From assembly GCA_905178155.1 (NCBI GenBank), contig CAJINV010000002.1, forward strand, positions 6,912,743 to 6,976,742: DNA of 64,000 nt, in the 5' to 3' direction. Of this stretch, positions 55,289-64,000 are shown piece by piece. This DNA is from Amoebophrya sp. A120 (taxonomy: Eukaryota; Sar; Dinophyceae; Syndiniales; Amoebophryaceae). Position numbers and translations under genes: made by a program. The notes under the pieces were generated by a model that saw only the letters and a list, made by a program, of their open reading frames with translations, was not told where the DNA came from and did not search any database. Within the stretch, counting starts at the first letter, position 1; the number at the start of each line of letters is the position of its first letter.

Positions 55289-56408
55289 AAACGATACTGC
55301 CCACCCTGGGGAAGTCTTGACTTTACTTGAATATAGACGAACTTGAAGATGATTATAGGAAATCTAATGACACCAGAATCTCGCAAAGATTCTTTGCTAC
55401 TTTATGCCCAGGCTAAAGTAGTAGCTCCAGAACTTCCGTCTTAACTTTTATCATAGCAAATGCACCTTCTAGGCAAAGTTCCGAGAAGATCAAGTCGCAG
55501 CTTTATTCATGCACAACAGTGTGGTGCAGCGATGAACTTCTTGGTCAAAACGAAGGACGAGAAGCAGTACACCTGGTATGGGTTTTCACCACGACACTCA
55601 GCCTACAGCTTTCACTTTGGATTATTCTCGTATTATTTTTCAACCGCGACCGGCAATCTTTCCATCAATTAAATCCTCACGGACCGTTTAGTACTTTTTG
55701 AAAACGAACCGCAGCACAATCACATCAAGAAATCTAGTATACAACTAAAGACAACACCAGATCACCAAAGAATCCTTACACGAGGACGCAAGAGATGACA
55801 ATAAGCAAACGCAATCGAAAGAACAAACCCTCTGCAGCGCAAACTTCAACATCGAACGCTAACGCTAACAAAAAAAGAAAGACGATTGAAGATCGGGGAA
55901 ACAAGTCGAAGCAATGCCCTTGGTGCTGATTCCGGAGCAGTTTTGTTGCGTCATGGGGTGTTGTGTTACCTTGGCTTGATGGTGTCGTTTTGAAGAAGAT
56001 CAAGATTTGTTTTTGTTTTTGCTGGAAGAAAAGCCTGCAGATCTATTTTTGTGATTGCTGCTCCGATCGTGTGATACGACGCACGATTATTTGACATCTA
56101 TGAAAGACGGTTGACGGGAATGGGAAGTTCTTGTCAGATGTTGCTATTGCCTGCTGTTGCGTAATGTGAAGATCAATGTGGTGTGCCGCGAACAATTTAG
56201 TACTTGCTCCTTCAAGGGAGGCACTTTTTATTTTTTGACAATTACTAACTTCATTTCCATTCATCTTCTCCGTTCTAGTATTCGCAACACAGAAATTGAT
56301 CACTCGGTCCGCGCTTTCATTTCGCACCTCGTCTATTTCTTCTGTTTTTCAGCAGTTCAACAAGCGAAAGCTGAATACAATCAACAAGGACGCAAGCGTG
56401 AACAAAAA
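55289..56408. other. Intergenic region, possible 5' untranslated exon near its end
   Basis: No gene recognised. A pyrimidine-rich acceptor-like site (CTTCTGTTTTTCAG) at about 56350 lies just upstream of the next start codon, suggesting a spliced or trans-spliced 5' leader for the small protein gene. Confidence 0.4.
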
Positions 56409-56954
56409 ATGCCGTCCCTCAACCCTCCGCAAGCCCCCGGCGTCATCAAGGCTGGGGACAAAGGGAAAAAGCAATCCAAACCCGCCCCGAAAGTATTGTC
56501 CCCGGAGCAGCTGCGTAAAAAATCGCAGAAGACGCTGGAGCAAATTTGCAAGAAATGCGTTTCCGCGGTTAAGAAGACCGTGCATACGCAGAAGAACGAG
56601 CCCTACACCACTTACAGTCACCCGATTGAGTCGCAACAGGAGGGGTTGGATCTCCTGAAGGTCGCGCCGGGCGACATCGCCAAAATGCCGGAGGATGGGA
56701 CGGACTGCTTCGCCGGGGAGGAAGACAAAAACAAATCGGGACCCCGCGCGAAAAAGTTCTCCTTGGATCAGGAGATGATCGCGGACTGGTGGGGCTACAA
56801 CGTGGTCCAAAATGTCAAGACCAAGGGGGTGAAGGTGTTGTGCTTCGCCGGGCAAAACCCGGGCCCGATGAAGTTCGACGCTGTGATGATCGGAATGGGG
56901 ATCAGTGTGGATTCCAAGAAGATCACCTTCAAAATCCAGTCGCAGTTGTCGTGA
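56409..56954 (+). CDS. Small basic protein of unknown function (181 aa)
   Basis: ATG 56409 (context AAAAAATGCC) to TGA 56954. The frame is open upstream to 56157, but the translation there has no coding character, so the internal ATG is preferred. The N-terminal third is Pro/Lys/Ala-rich (KAGDKGKKQSKPAPKVLSPEQLRKKSQKTLEQICKKC). An ordered part follows: YTTYSHPIESQQEGLDLLKVAPGDIAKMP, KKFSLDQEMIADWWGYNVVQNVKTKGVKVLCFAGQNPGPMKFDAVMIGMGISVDSKKITFKIQSQLS. The last 60 residues look like alternating beta strands. No signal peptide or membrane helix. Family not recognised. Intron-free and well-balanced codon use suggest a genuine, possibly abundant, protein. Confidence 0.65.
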   Translation: MPSLNPPQAPGVIKAGDKGKKQSKPAPKVLSPEQLRKKSQKTLEQICKKCVSAVKKTVHTQKNEPYTTYSHPIESQQEGLDLLKVAPGDIAKMPEDGTDCFAGEEDKNKSGPRAKKFSLDQEMIADWWGYNVVQNVKTKGVKVLCFAGQNPGPMKFDAVMIGMGISVDSKKITFKIQSQLS

Positions 56955-59590
56955 TGGTCGGGAGTGGTTTGGTGGTAGTGTTTGAAGTGACAACTGACGA
57001 AGTCCATTATAGCGGCATGATTTCGCGCAGCTACGTCTGACACGCTTGCGGAGGATGTTGCAAGCAAGTGAACGCAAGCGCTAACATTTCTATACTTCTT
57101 TATGATTCTACTCTTGAAAGTGATGCTGATGACGATCGCCCAAGGACCTTGCGGATGATGGATGCTCCTTTTGATGGATGTCAGACTGTATTAGTCGGTC
57201 CGATCGAAAGTGCAACAAGTGGAGCGCTAACACTTAGATTTCGCAAGCCATACCCACGATAGTTGAATTGCTGCTGATACTGCTGCCGGACCAGGACATG
57301 GGCAACAAGGCTCGCGCAGCTCCGGGGCCTTTCTGTTGTTTCTGGCTGTGATGTTGATGCCGCGACGACCTTTTGTTCATCCGTCATCATGTAGCCTGTT
57401 CGCTGATGACATGAGGCCAAATTTTTCGTGAAGTCGGAAAAGAATCGCGTGAGTTCTACGCACTTTAAATTCTGGCGATTCTTCAAAATGCAACGCAGCG
57501 GGTGGCGCTCGGGTCTAGGTTTCCGGTCGCCCTTTGTGCGCAGTGCTCAGGCCAGGGCTTTGGGCTCGTGCGCAAGTGCGTAGAGCTACGCCGACGAGAG
57601 CCAGCGGCCTGCCACCTCGGACCCAACAAAGGGCGGCGGCTGGGCGTTTGCGCAGGCTGGCGCGTTCCTTCTGTGCCGCGCCCCCTTCACGCATCTGGTG
57701 GAAGCGGCGGGAGCGCGGCCCGCCCCGTGGCCGCGCATGCGTGGCGCGCTGCGCGCTTTGCCTGGCACGCAGACAAGTGAAGGCATTCGCGCGGCCCCGT
57801 GGCCCTCTCGGATTGCTCGGCGACCTCCCGGGCGCGGGGCGTTGGTTGCGGCCAAAGTGCCCAGGGCCACCCAGTCACGGCTGGTCGGGCGGCCTCACGC
57901 GCCGAGCCGCCCGCAGCGCCAAGCCTGCAAGTCTGGGAAGAAGTCCGGCAAGAAGTAGATGCCTGGCGCCGGCAATCAATGAATCACTCATGGCAAACGC
58001 TTGCCGGGAGATGATTGAAAGAAAGCACAAAAGGCGCCGCGTGGGATCATGATGACGAAGAACCTCGGCCCCGGATGGCCGCGCGCCGCATGCGGAGGGA
58101 CAGAAAGATCCGGGCGGGGCTGTGCAGCAAAAGGGACAGGGCCCAGCCGCTGCAGCCTTGCAGGCCGGCGCGCCAGGCGATGTCGTTTCTGTATGCGGCC
58201 GGGCCAGCGCCTCTATTTTCGTTTTTGTGTCGCATCTGGTGGGCCAGTGGGCGGCAGTCCCGTTCTTGCAGTAAGTCGCACAGGCGCAGGCGTCACCACA
58301 GGCGGCGGAGCTATTTGGGGGCGGGCATCTAGACGACCGCAGTTTTTCCGTTGCACACCCACCACCGCGCCCCCGGTCGTCGGCCGGGGGGGGGGGCCCG
58401 CCGTTTCGTTCCGTTTCCCCCGCCCAATGGGGGCGCGCCCGCTTGTTCAGGCCGGCCCGCGCCTCTGCTATTTGGCGCCCGCCCCTTCCCCTTGGCGCCG
58501 GCCCTCGGGCGGGAGGCAGGAGCCGCGCGCCCGTGGCGCCTGGTGCCATTGGTTGGATGGGGCCGGACTCCCCCGCCGCGCCCGGCCCTTGGCCCCCCCA
58601 CCCTGCCTTCAACGAGCCGGCCCGCCGTTGTGTCTTTGTTTGGTCCCATCAGCTTCTGCGTCGCATGCACGCAAGCGAGGGGCGCCGGGGCCTCAGGCGT
58701 CTGAAACAAACATCTCAGGGCTCTGGTTTGGTTGGCTGCCTTCCGGTTGAGGCAGCGTCGGTAGCGCCTGCAAATAATGGCAGGCCGCCAGCAACAGCCT
58801 TTCTGAGAATTCTCCCGCCGCTCTGGCCGTGTCTCGCGACAGGGAGAGGGGGGGCGGTCGCCGTGTGGCTGCTTCACAATCCGGGCGGTTTTCTGTGGTT
58901 TCTTTCCCTTGTCGCTTGTGCGTGTTGTGTTTATGCTATCGCGACTTATAATGCTCCAAAGCATGTGAATGTTGGCCGTTGTTGTTAATTATGTTCATTT
59001 TTACCCCCGTCATAGCTTGACCTCGATCAGCAACTAAGATACAAAAAGCACGTCAGACGAAGATGTTGGCCCTGTGTTTAGAAAGAACGCAAAGAGTAGC
59101 TGCAGTAAAGGCACTGATGTTGATCAACGATCGAAGGAGTTCACAAACGGCATCAGAGTGAACTGGGCTGGTCAGTGAACCTGTAAATTCACGGGTCTCC
59201 GTCTCGATCATGTGAAATACAAGTATGATGATCCTGTTCTAATGGAGCATTCTTGTTGCACTATGTGTTTCTATGGTTTGAACATTTCTACTTGAAGTTG
59301 AATGGTCCCGGTTCGGAAAAAAAGTTTTCCATATGCAAGAATCTACAAAGTGCAAATCAGAGTCAAATTAGCTCGCTTCCTAGGGTGGTTGCCTTGCAGT
59401 GGCAATATTATTGCTTTTCTGACAACTACATCCAGCTTCATGTTGGCGATGTCGTCGCTATGACTAGTTTTTGCCTTGTGCTGTAGATGCCCGGCTATAT
59501 CATAAAGATTTCTCACGAGGAGGTTCCTTTACGTTGTTTTCTTTACACTTCACGAACATCACGCAGAATCGACGCCTACTGGATAGAATC
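56955..59590. other. Intergenic region with GC-rich island (about 57490-58900)
   Basis: AT-mixed flanks around a 1.4-kb island of extreme GC content. The island is full of overlapping ORFs on both strands with Arg/Ala/Pro/Gly-rich, domainless translations. The edges are sharp on the left (just after TTCTTCAAAATGCAACGCAG) and near 58930 on the right. No terminal inverted repeat like that of 43837-45908 was found. Confidence 0.55.
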
Positions 59591-61624
59591 ATGAAAACTC
59601 AAAATATGGATTCCAACCTGGACCAGGACGCGCTGCCTGTTAGCCGCGATGTTGGCTCATCAACGAAGCAGAACCGAGGCGACGTTGTTTCTGATCCTTC
59701 AAATATAGAAGACAATAAGGAAACGGCAACTGCGGCAATCCCGCCGACTTCCGCCTGCAAAAAGAAACCGCACGACGCGACCAATTTTGAGGAGCTGCTG
59801 AACCAACTCCCAATTGGAAAACTGTACCCGGAACTTGTGCAAGAATGCCTTCCGATCTTGAGAAATTGGGAAGCGCACATGCCGAACTTCCACTCGAAGA
59901 TGATGAAGAAAACACAGTCGCCGATGCCCCGAATTTTGAAGGAACTGAACGAGGCCGCGCCGGTGATCATGAAAGTCAGGGACTTTGTCGAGAAGGCAAA
60001 TTTTCCAAAAGATGGAGACTCTAGCACTTCCTCGGCCATCACTACTTCTTCTCCAGATGCAGCTACAGCTGCACACGAAGGAGCGTGTCAGGATGAGCAG
60101 TTCACCATCGTGGATTTGGGCTGCGGGTTGGGGATTCTCTCCATGTTTCTGTCCGAGCTTCTACCGAAAACGAAGATCAAGGAATGCTTCCTGGTCGACA
60201 AGATGTGGCCGCAGGCAAAGATTCCGCGAACGAACACGGATGGCATGCACATGACGAAGGAACATTTGGAGTACTGGAACAACAGTGCGGGAAACAGTAC
60301 CACTCCGTGCAAGCTGAATGCCAATCCATCATCTCCAGACGCGACGGTAGAAACCAGGATACCATTGAAGACGTTGAAGCTGGACATCAAGAAGGGGCGG
60401 GATTTGGCGGATTTGGTCCACTTCATCTTCGAAAACGGAAGTAAGGAAACTAGGGGAAGCGGAAACAGGATTGGAGGAACACCAGCTACGGCCTCGGCGA
60501 CAACTTCTGATAGCGGAGGTGCCGTGCTAGTTGATCCGCAGGGTCAACCCCTACAGAACCAGAAAAAGAACCGCATCATTCTCCTCGGTATTCACCTGTG
60601 CGGCTCTCTGTCCCTCCGTTTCGTGGAGCTGATCAACAAAAATCCGGACACGGTGGAATTCGCAGCCTTGAAGCCCTGTTGCCTCCCCGGGAAGATGCAC
60701 TTGCACCACGAAATGCTGTACCGGGTTGGGGGGCACGAGTTTACGGCGCAGGAGGTGTACTATCCGGGCGTGAACAGGAATCAAGACGAGGTGGAAAAGT
60801 TGACGTGCTTGGAAGTGCAAGAAGTCGATGAGGAGGAGAAAAAACAACGATCGAAAGTTACTGTTGACGATGCCGAGGACGCAGTTGTCGACGAGAACAG
60901 CGACACAGAGGGGGAAGAGGATGATCATGAGAATGAGACCTATGGCATGACCAACTGGGATGAGGAGAAACCTAAGCCAGTTTCTGACCAAGCGGCAGCT
61001 GATGACGCTGCAGATGCCGCCGCTCAAGAACCGCCTCCAGCAACCGCCAACACTGAATCCTCATCAAAGAAGAAAACGCACTCTGGCCGCGGAAAGCGAC
61101 GGTTCCGGGCGTGGTGCTCCAACGTTTTCCAATGTCTGACGATCGAGGAGGAGAAAACGACGGCGAGTATTGAAACCCACCGCGTTGCGCCGCACTACTT
61201 CCAAGACCAGTTTCTGTTTGTGGAGAGGGAAAGGAAGACTTCTGACGGTCAAGGCGATGGAAACAATGGTGACAAGACGAAGCAGAATAGTACCGACACA
61301 GTGACTGACTCTGCCTTCAACCGCGGACTCACGTACAATGAGGATGATCGCGCTTTTCGAAATCAAATCTTGATCCCACGGTACCAGCGAAAAAAGGAAG
61401 AAAATGCCAGAAAGAAATTGGAGAACGGTACTGGTGGTGGTGAGGGCGGAATAAAAGCTGATGTTGATGCCACAGGAGGTGGAGGTGGAAAGAAGCGAGC
61501 AGTTGAGAAAATTCCCGCGAAACGGAAAGCAAATGCTCTGAAAACGAAGGAAGGCAATATTGCCGCTGAAGAGAAAACGAATATTGCAGCTCCCAGGGTT
61601 GCAATTGCAATTGGAGGACAATGA
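59591..61624 (+). CDS. SAM-dependent methyltransferase, Methyltransf_32/TRM13-like
   Basis: ATG 59591 (first Met in the frame) to TGA 61624, 677 aa, no intron. Motif I is VDLGCGLGILSMFLSELLP (about residue 174), followed by an acidic strand-end CFLVDKMWPQAKIP. IILLGIHLCGSLSLRFVELIN (about 328-348) and ALKPCCLPGKMHL (about 359) match the HLCG and (K/x)PCC motifs of TRM13 and related Methyltransf_32 proteins, which methylate RNA. The N-terminus has a helical block (FEELLNQLPIGKLYPELVQECLPILRNWEAHMPNFHSKMM). An acidic linker then leads to a C-terminal region containing FRAWCSNVFQCLTIEEEKTTASIETHRVAPHYFQDQFLFVERERK and FNRGLTYNEDDRAFRNQILIPRYQRKKEENARKK, and a Lys-rich tail. SAM-binding is well supported; an RNA target is family-based inference. 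Confidence 0.82.
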   Translation: MKTQNMDSNLDQDALPVSRDVGSSTKQNRGDVVSDPSNIEDNKETATAAIPPTSACKKKPHDATNFEELLNQLPIGKLYPELVQECLPILRNWEAHMPNFHSKMMKKTQSPMPRILKELNEAAPVIMKVRDFVEKANFPKDGDSSTSSAITTSSPDAATAAHEGACQDEQFTIVDLGCGLGILSMFLSELLPKTKIKECFLVDKMWPQAKIPRTNTDGMHMTKEHLEYWNNSAGNSTTPCKLNANPSSPDATVETRIPLKTLKLDIKKGRDLADLVHFIFENGSKETRGSGNRIGGTPATASATTSDSGGAVLVDPQGQPLQNQKKNRIILLGIHLCGSLSLRFVELINKNPDTVEFAALKPCCLPGKMHLHHEMLYRVGGHEFTAQEVYYPGVNRNQDEVEKLTCLEVQEVDEEEKKQRSKVTVDDAEDAVVDENSDTEGEEDDHENETYGMTNWDEEKPKPVSDQAAADDAADAAAQEPPPATANTESSSKKKTHSGRGKRRFRAWCSNVFQCLTIEEEKTTASIETHRVAPHYFQDQFLFVERERKTSDGQGDGNNGDKTKQNSTDTVTDSAFNRGLTYNEDDRAFRNQILIPRYQRKKEENARKKLENGTGGGEGGIKADVDATGGGGGKKRAVEKIPAKRKANALKTKEGNIAAEEKTNIAAPRVAIAIGGQ

Positions 61625-63471
61625 GCACAGCTTCTGTTTCTGTCTCGACTGCGATTCACTTTTTTCTCGATGTGCGTCGATGTTTGTCAAAGATGAATGC
61701 CATTGGTAATAGAAGTGACTCGCGCGCCACTGTGATTTTACTATGTTCTCCGCTTTGTTCATCTGCCGGAGTGCCGTTATGCTCATGGAGCAGTGATCAG
61801 TAAGCGATCCGTCTTTTGAAATTGAAAGTGAAAGCCTGAGCGTATTGAGTGCATTAAAGAATCAATGACGTATATGGTCCTGTGAGTGTGACGACAGTGA
61901 CTGCAGTGTAAGTAGCGTCTCACTCTCTTGTGGAGTAGAGGAAATTTGAAGATAGACGAGTAGTGAAAACGGAGGCGTGGCGAGCATGAGGACGAGCTCG
62001 AGTAATGTTCTTGAGTCTCAGCGTTTATACTTTTTGTTTTTCCATTTTGGACCTTGTGTAGCCGTGCTATTCTAGTCGTGGAGCGGCATATCCATGAGCG
62101 CCGACGTCGCGATGTTGTGGCGCGCTCGTTTCCGTGAACAATCATGGTCGTGACCGGCCCCCCTTCCATGATCGCGGCCGGGCCCCCGCCTGTGTTCCTG
62201 TTCGTGAACAATCAGCATAGGCGGCGTGTGCATGGGAGCGGGGCATCATCTTGCGACCAGGCGTCTCCCCCTGGCAGCCTAGCCAGGTGCAGCCCGGAAA
62301 AAGTCGCAGGCGCCCCGGTGGCCAAACGCGTAGCGGTAGCAGCCTGCCCAGCTATCAGGCATCCCAAGCATACGGACGCGTGGCACATTTTCCACAACGC
62401 GAACGCATGGAGGCGCGGACCACCAGAAGCAAGGGGGCCCAGCGATTGCTGTGACTGTGGGCACGCAACCGGATCTACGGATGGCAGCGGAGAGGCGTCG
62501 GCATACCACAACGAACCAGGCATACCGGCGCGAGCTTGGTGCCCTATCGGAGACCCGGCGCGCGAGGGATGGCGCCCCAGCGGCCTCATCCAGGCAGCTC
62601 TAGCAATGCGAACAATGCCAGAGCCTGGGGGCGGGCGCGCTTGCTTCTTGGGGGCCCCGTGGCCCGCCACGCACAGGGCGACACGCGTGCCGCTCGCGCC
62701 GTTTGCGGCCAATTGCCCGGGCGCGCCTGCCGCTGCCGGGCCTGAGCCGCTCCCCCCCCCGGCAGGTCGGGCCTTTCGGGCGCCCTCCCTGCCGCACAAG
62801 CTTGCCCGCCCTTGTGGCCCGGTTGTTCTTATTTCCGCCCGCCTGCGCAGCGGGCCTGTCAGTCTGGTCTGTGGGTGCGTGTCCGGCCAGCGTCCGCGAC
62901 GGGAGGGGCGAGGGAGGGCACCTCGCCGCCGCGGCGCGTCGCGCGCTCAGTCTGTCAGCGATTTGATTCGGATTCACGCGAGCGCGCCCATTAATGTCGT
63001 GCCCGCATTCTGCGCGCCCCTGAATATCGGGGAGGTGTTGCGCGCGTATCTTCGGTGGTCCATCCCCATGTTGAATGAGCACGCCTTTCGCATACATTGA
63101 CAGTCCTCGTAAGATCCCGCCCATTCGTTTGGTGTGGGAGACCGTTACGCGCGACGATGAAGGACAGTATGTTCAGAACAGATGAGAAAAAAATAGATGG
63201 AAGATGAAGGTGTATCTGTACCACGACCATGCCGGTTCCTGTGCAATCCTTCTATTGCAATGGCAGAGCGAAGTAGCTGGTGTGTGGTGTTGAGTGAACG
63301 AAGAGGGGAGCTCAGGTTGATGAACGAAAGTCTAGATTGATCTATGCCCGGTCTCAATTCATAAGGAAGCTGACGCCAGCTCTTTATCTGCATCTGTCTG
63401 TTTCTCTGTTTGTCGTCCTCTTATCCACCTCGCACGCTTTCTACTGCTAGAAAGCAACTACTCCCACCAAG
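61625..63471. other. Intergenic region with GC-rich island (about 62150-63060)
   Basis: Average-composition DNA to about 62140, then a GC-rich island whose left edge has two copies of GTGAACAATCA (62134 and 62203), then AT-rich DNA into the next start. ORFs in the island are on both strands and domainless. Confidence 0.55.
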
Positions 63472-64000
63472 ATGCCTCGTGGTCCCAATAAGAATCCCAA
63501 CCCCGTTCCCTCCTCGTCCTCGTCTTCTGCTAAGCAAACCGACCAGAAAGATTTAGAGCGGCTCATCAAGAATTACCACATCGAGGACAGTGGCTTAACG
63601 GATTTCATCGGCGTGGAGCCGCAGTACCTGGAGCAGGACCAAAACACAGCAAACACCCCTGGAGGAGGAACACGAACTCGTCGGAACAGCAACGCCTTCA
63701 ACGACGACGATTTCGGGAATGAGTCGTCCTTTCTCGAGTTCCAGCGGCGGCTTGCTGCGGCCGGCGGCCACCACGACTTCTTCGAGGAGAACCGTTTCAG
63801 GCGAAGCGCGGAGCCGACGCAGGGGGAGATGGCGACTTTTCTGACGTTCGTCAAAGGATTCGTCGGGATCGGGATTTTGTCGCTACCGTACGCGATGAGC
63901 TGCGGCGGCTACATCGGCGGGCCGGTCGGGCTCACGGGCCTGGCCTACATGGCGTACCGGTGCATGATGAAGTTGTTGGAAGCGACGGCGATCATAAACG
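63472..64000 (+). CDS. AAAP-family amino-acid transporter, N-terminal part (runs off the window)
   Basis: ATG 63472 (context CCAAGATGCC) opens a frame that stays open to the last base, 176 codons. After about 120 hydrophilic residues (Ser-rich start, then DLERLIKNYHIEDSGLTDFIG and FLEFQRRLAAAGGHHDFFEENRFRR) comes EMATFLTFVKGFVGIGILSLPYAMSCGGYIGG. This is the first helix of the Aa_trans/SLC36-SLC38 family, with the G-x-G-I-L-x-LPYA signature, followed by the start of helix 2 (VGLTGLAYMAYRCMMKLLEATAI). Predicted role: proton- or sodium-coupled amino-acid transport at a plasma or vacuolar membrane. The rest of the transporter lies outside the window. No intron is seen in this part. Confidence 0.85.
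   Translation, partial: MPRGPNKNPNPVPSSSSSSAKQTDQKDLERLIKNYHIEDSGLTDFIGVEPQYLEQDQNTANTPGGGTRTRRNSNAFNDDDFGNESSFLEFQRRLAAAGGHHDFFEENRFRRSAEPTQGEMATFLTFVKGFVGIGILSLPYAMSCGGYIGGPVGLTGLAYMAYRCMMKLLEATAIIN

Noticed and set aside
1-64000. Dinoflagellate spliced-leader gene, rRNA, tRNA, CRISPR arrays
   Set aside because: I looked for the conserved spliced-leader core and for tRNA and rRNA landmarks by eye and found none. Repeats present are TIR-type, not spaced CRISPR-type.

Overview
The window looks like nuclear DNA of an alveolate protist, most probably a dinoflagellate of the Syndiniales (Amoebophrya-like). This rests on three things. Every gene I can support lies on the + strand. Proteins are long and interrupted by Ser/Ala/Gly-rich low-complexity stretches. 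Most introns are transposon-like units with terminal inverted repeats and 5-bp direct repeats and no GT-AG ends, a kind of intron reported from Amoebophrya genomes. The species is an inference; no rRNA or other taxonomic marker is present.

Layout, left to right: 3' end of a coiled-coil golgin-like gene (2-1191); an ABCG half-transporter (2055-5475); a secreted S28 serine carboxypeptidase (7586-10134); a giant multi-pass membrane protein of unknown function (12600-19208); a Cys-containing secreted protein (20213-22442); a 1741-aa low-complexity protein (26153-32064); an unknown 1142-aa protein (35519-39221); an unknown 886-aa protein (41108-43768); proteasome subunit beta-3 (47615-48378); a very large APC-family amino-acid permease (49902-55288); a small unknown basic protein (56409-56954); a methyltransferase (59591-61624); and the 5' end of an AAAP-family amino-acid transporter (63472 to the window end).

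I rebuilt exons by hand. Seven introns are ordinary GT-AG introns of about 130-270 bp. Eleven are introner-like elements that start TAT, end ATA, carry inverted repeats and are flanked by 5-bp duplications. Removing each element plus one duplication restores the reading frame and, in the ABC transporter, known motifs. Several share sequence families, and one family appears in both orientations. This second, non-GT-AG intron class is the most interesting system in the window.

Between genes lie very GC-rich islands of about 0.7-1.5 kb with spurious ORFs on both strands. One is a 2.07-kb element with 85-bp terminal inverted repeats (43837-45908). A further intergenic block (22678-23690) is flanked by 17-bp direct repeats and has a short microsatellite tail, like a retroposon. 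No tRNA, rRNA, CRISPR array or bacterial-type operon was seen.
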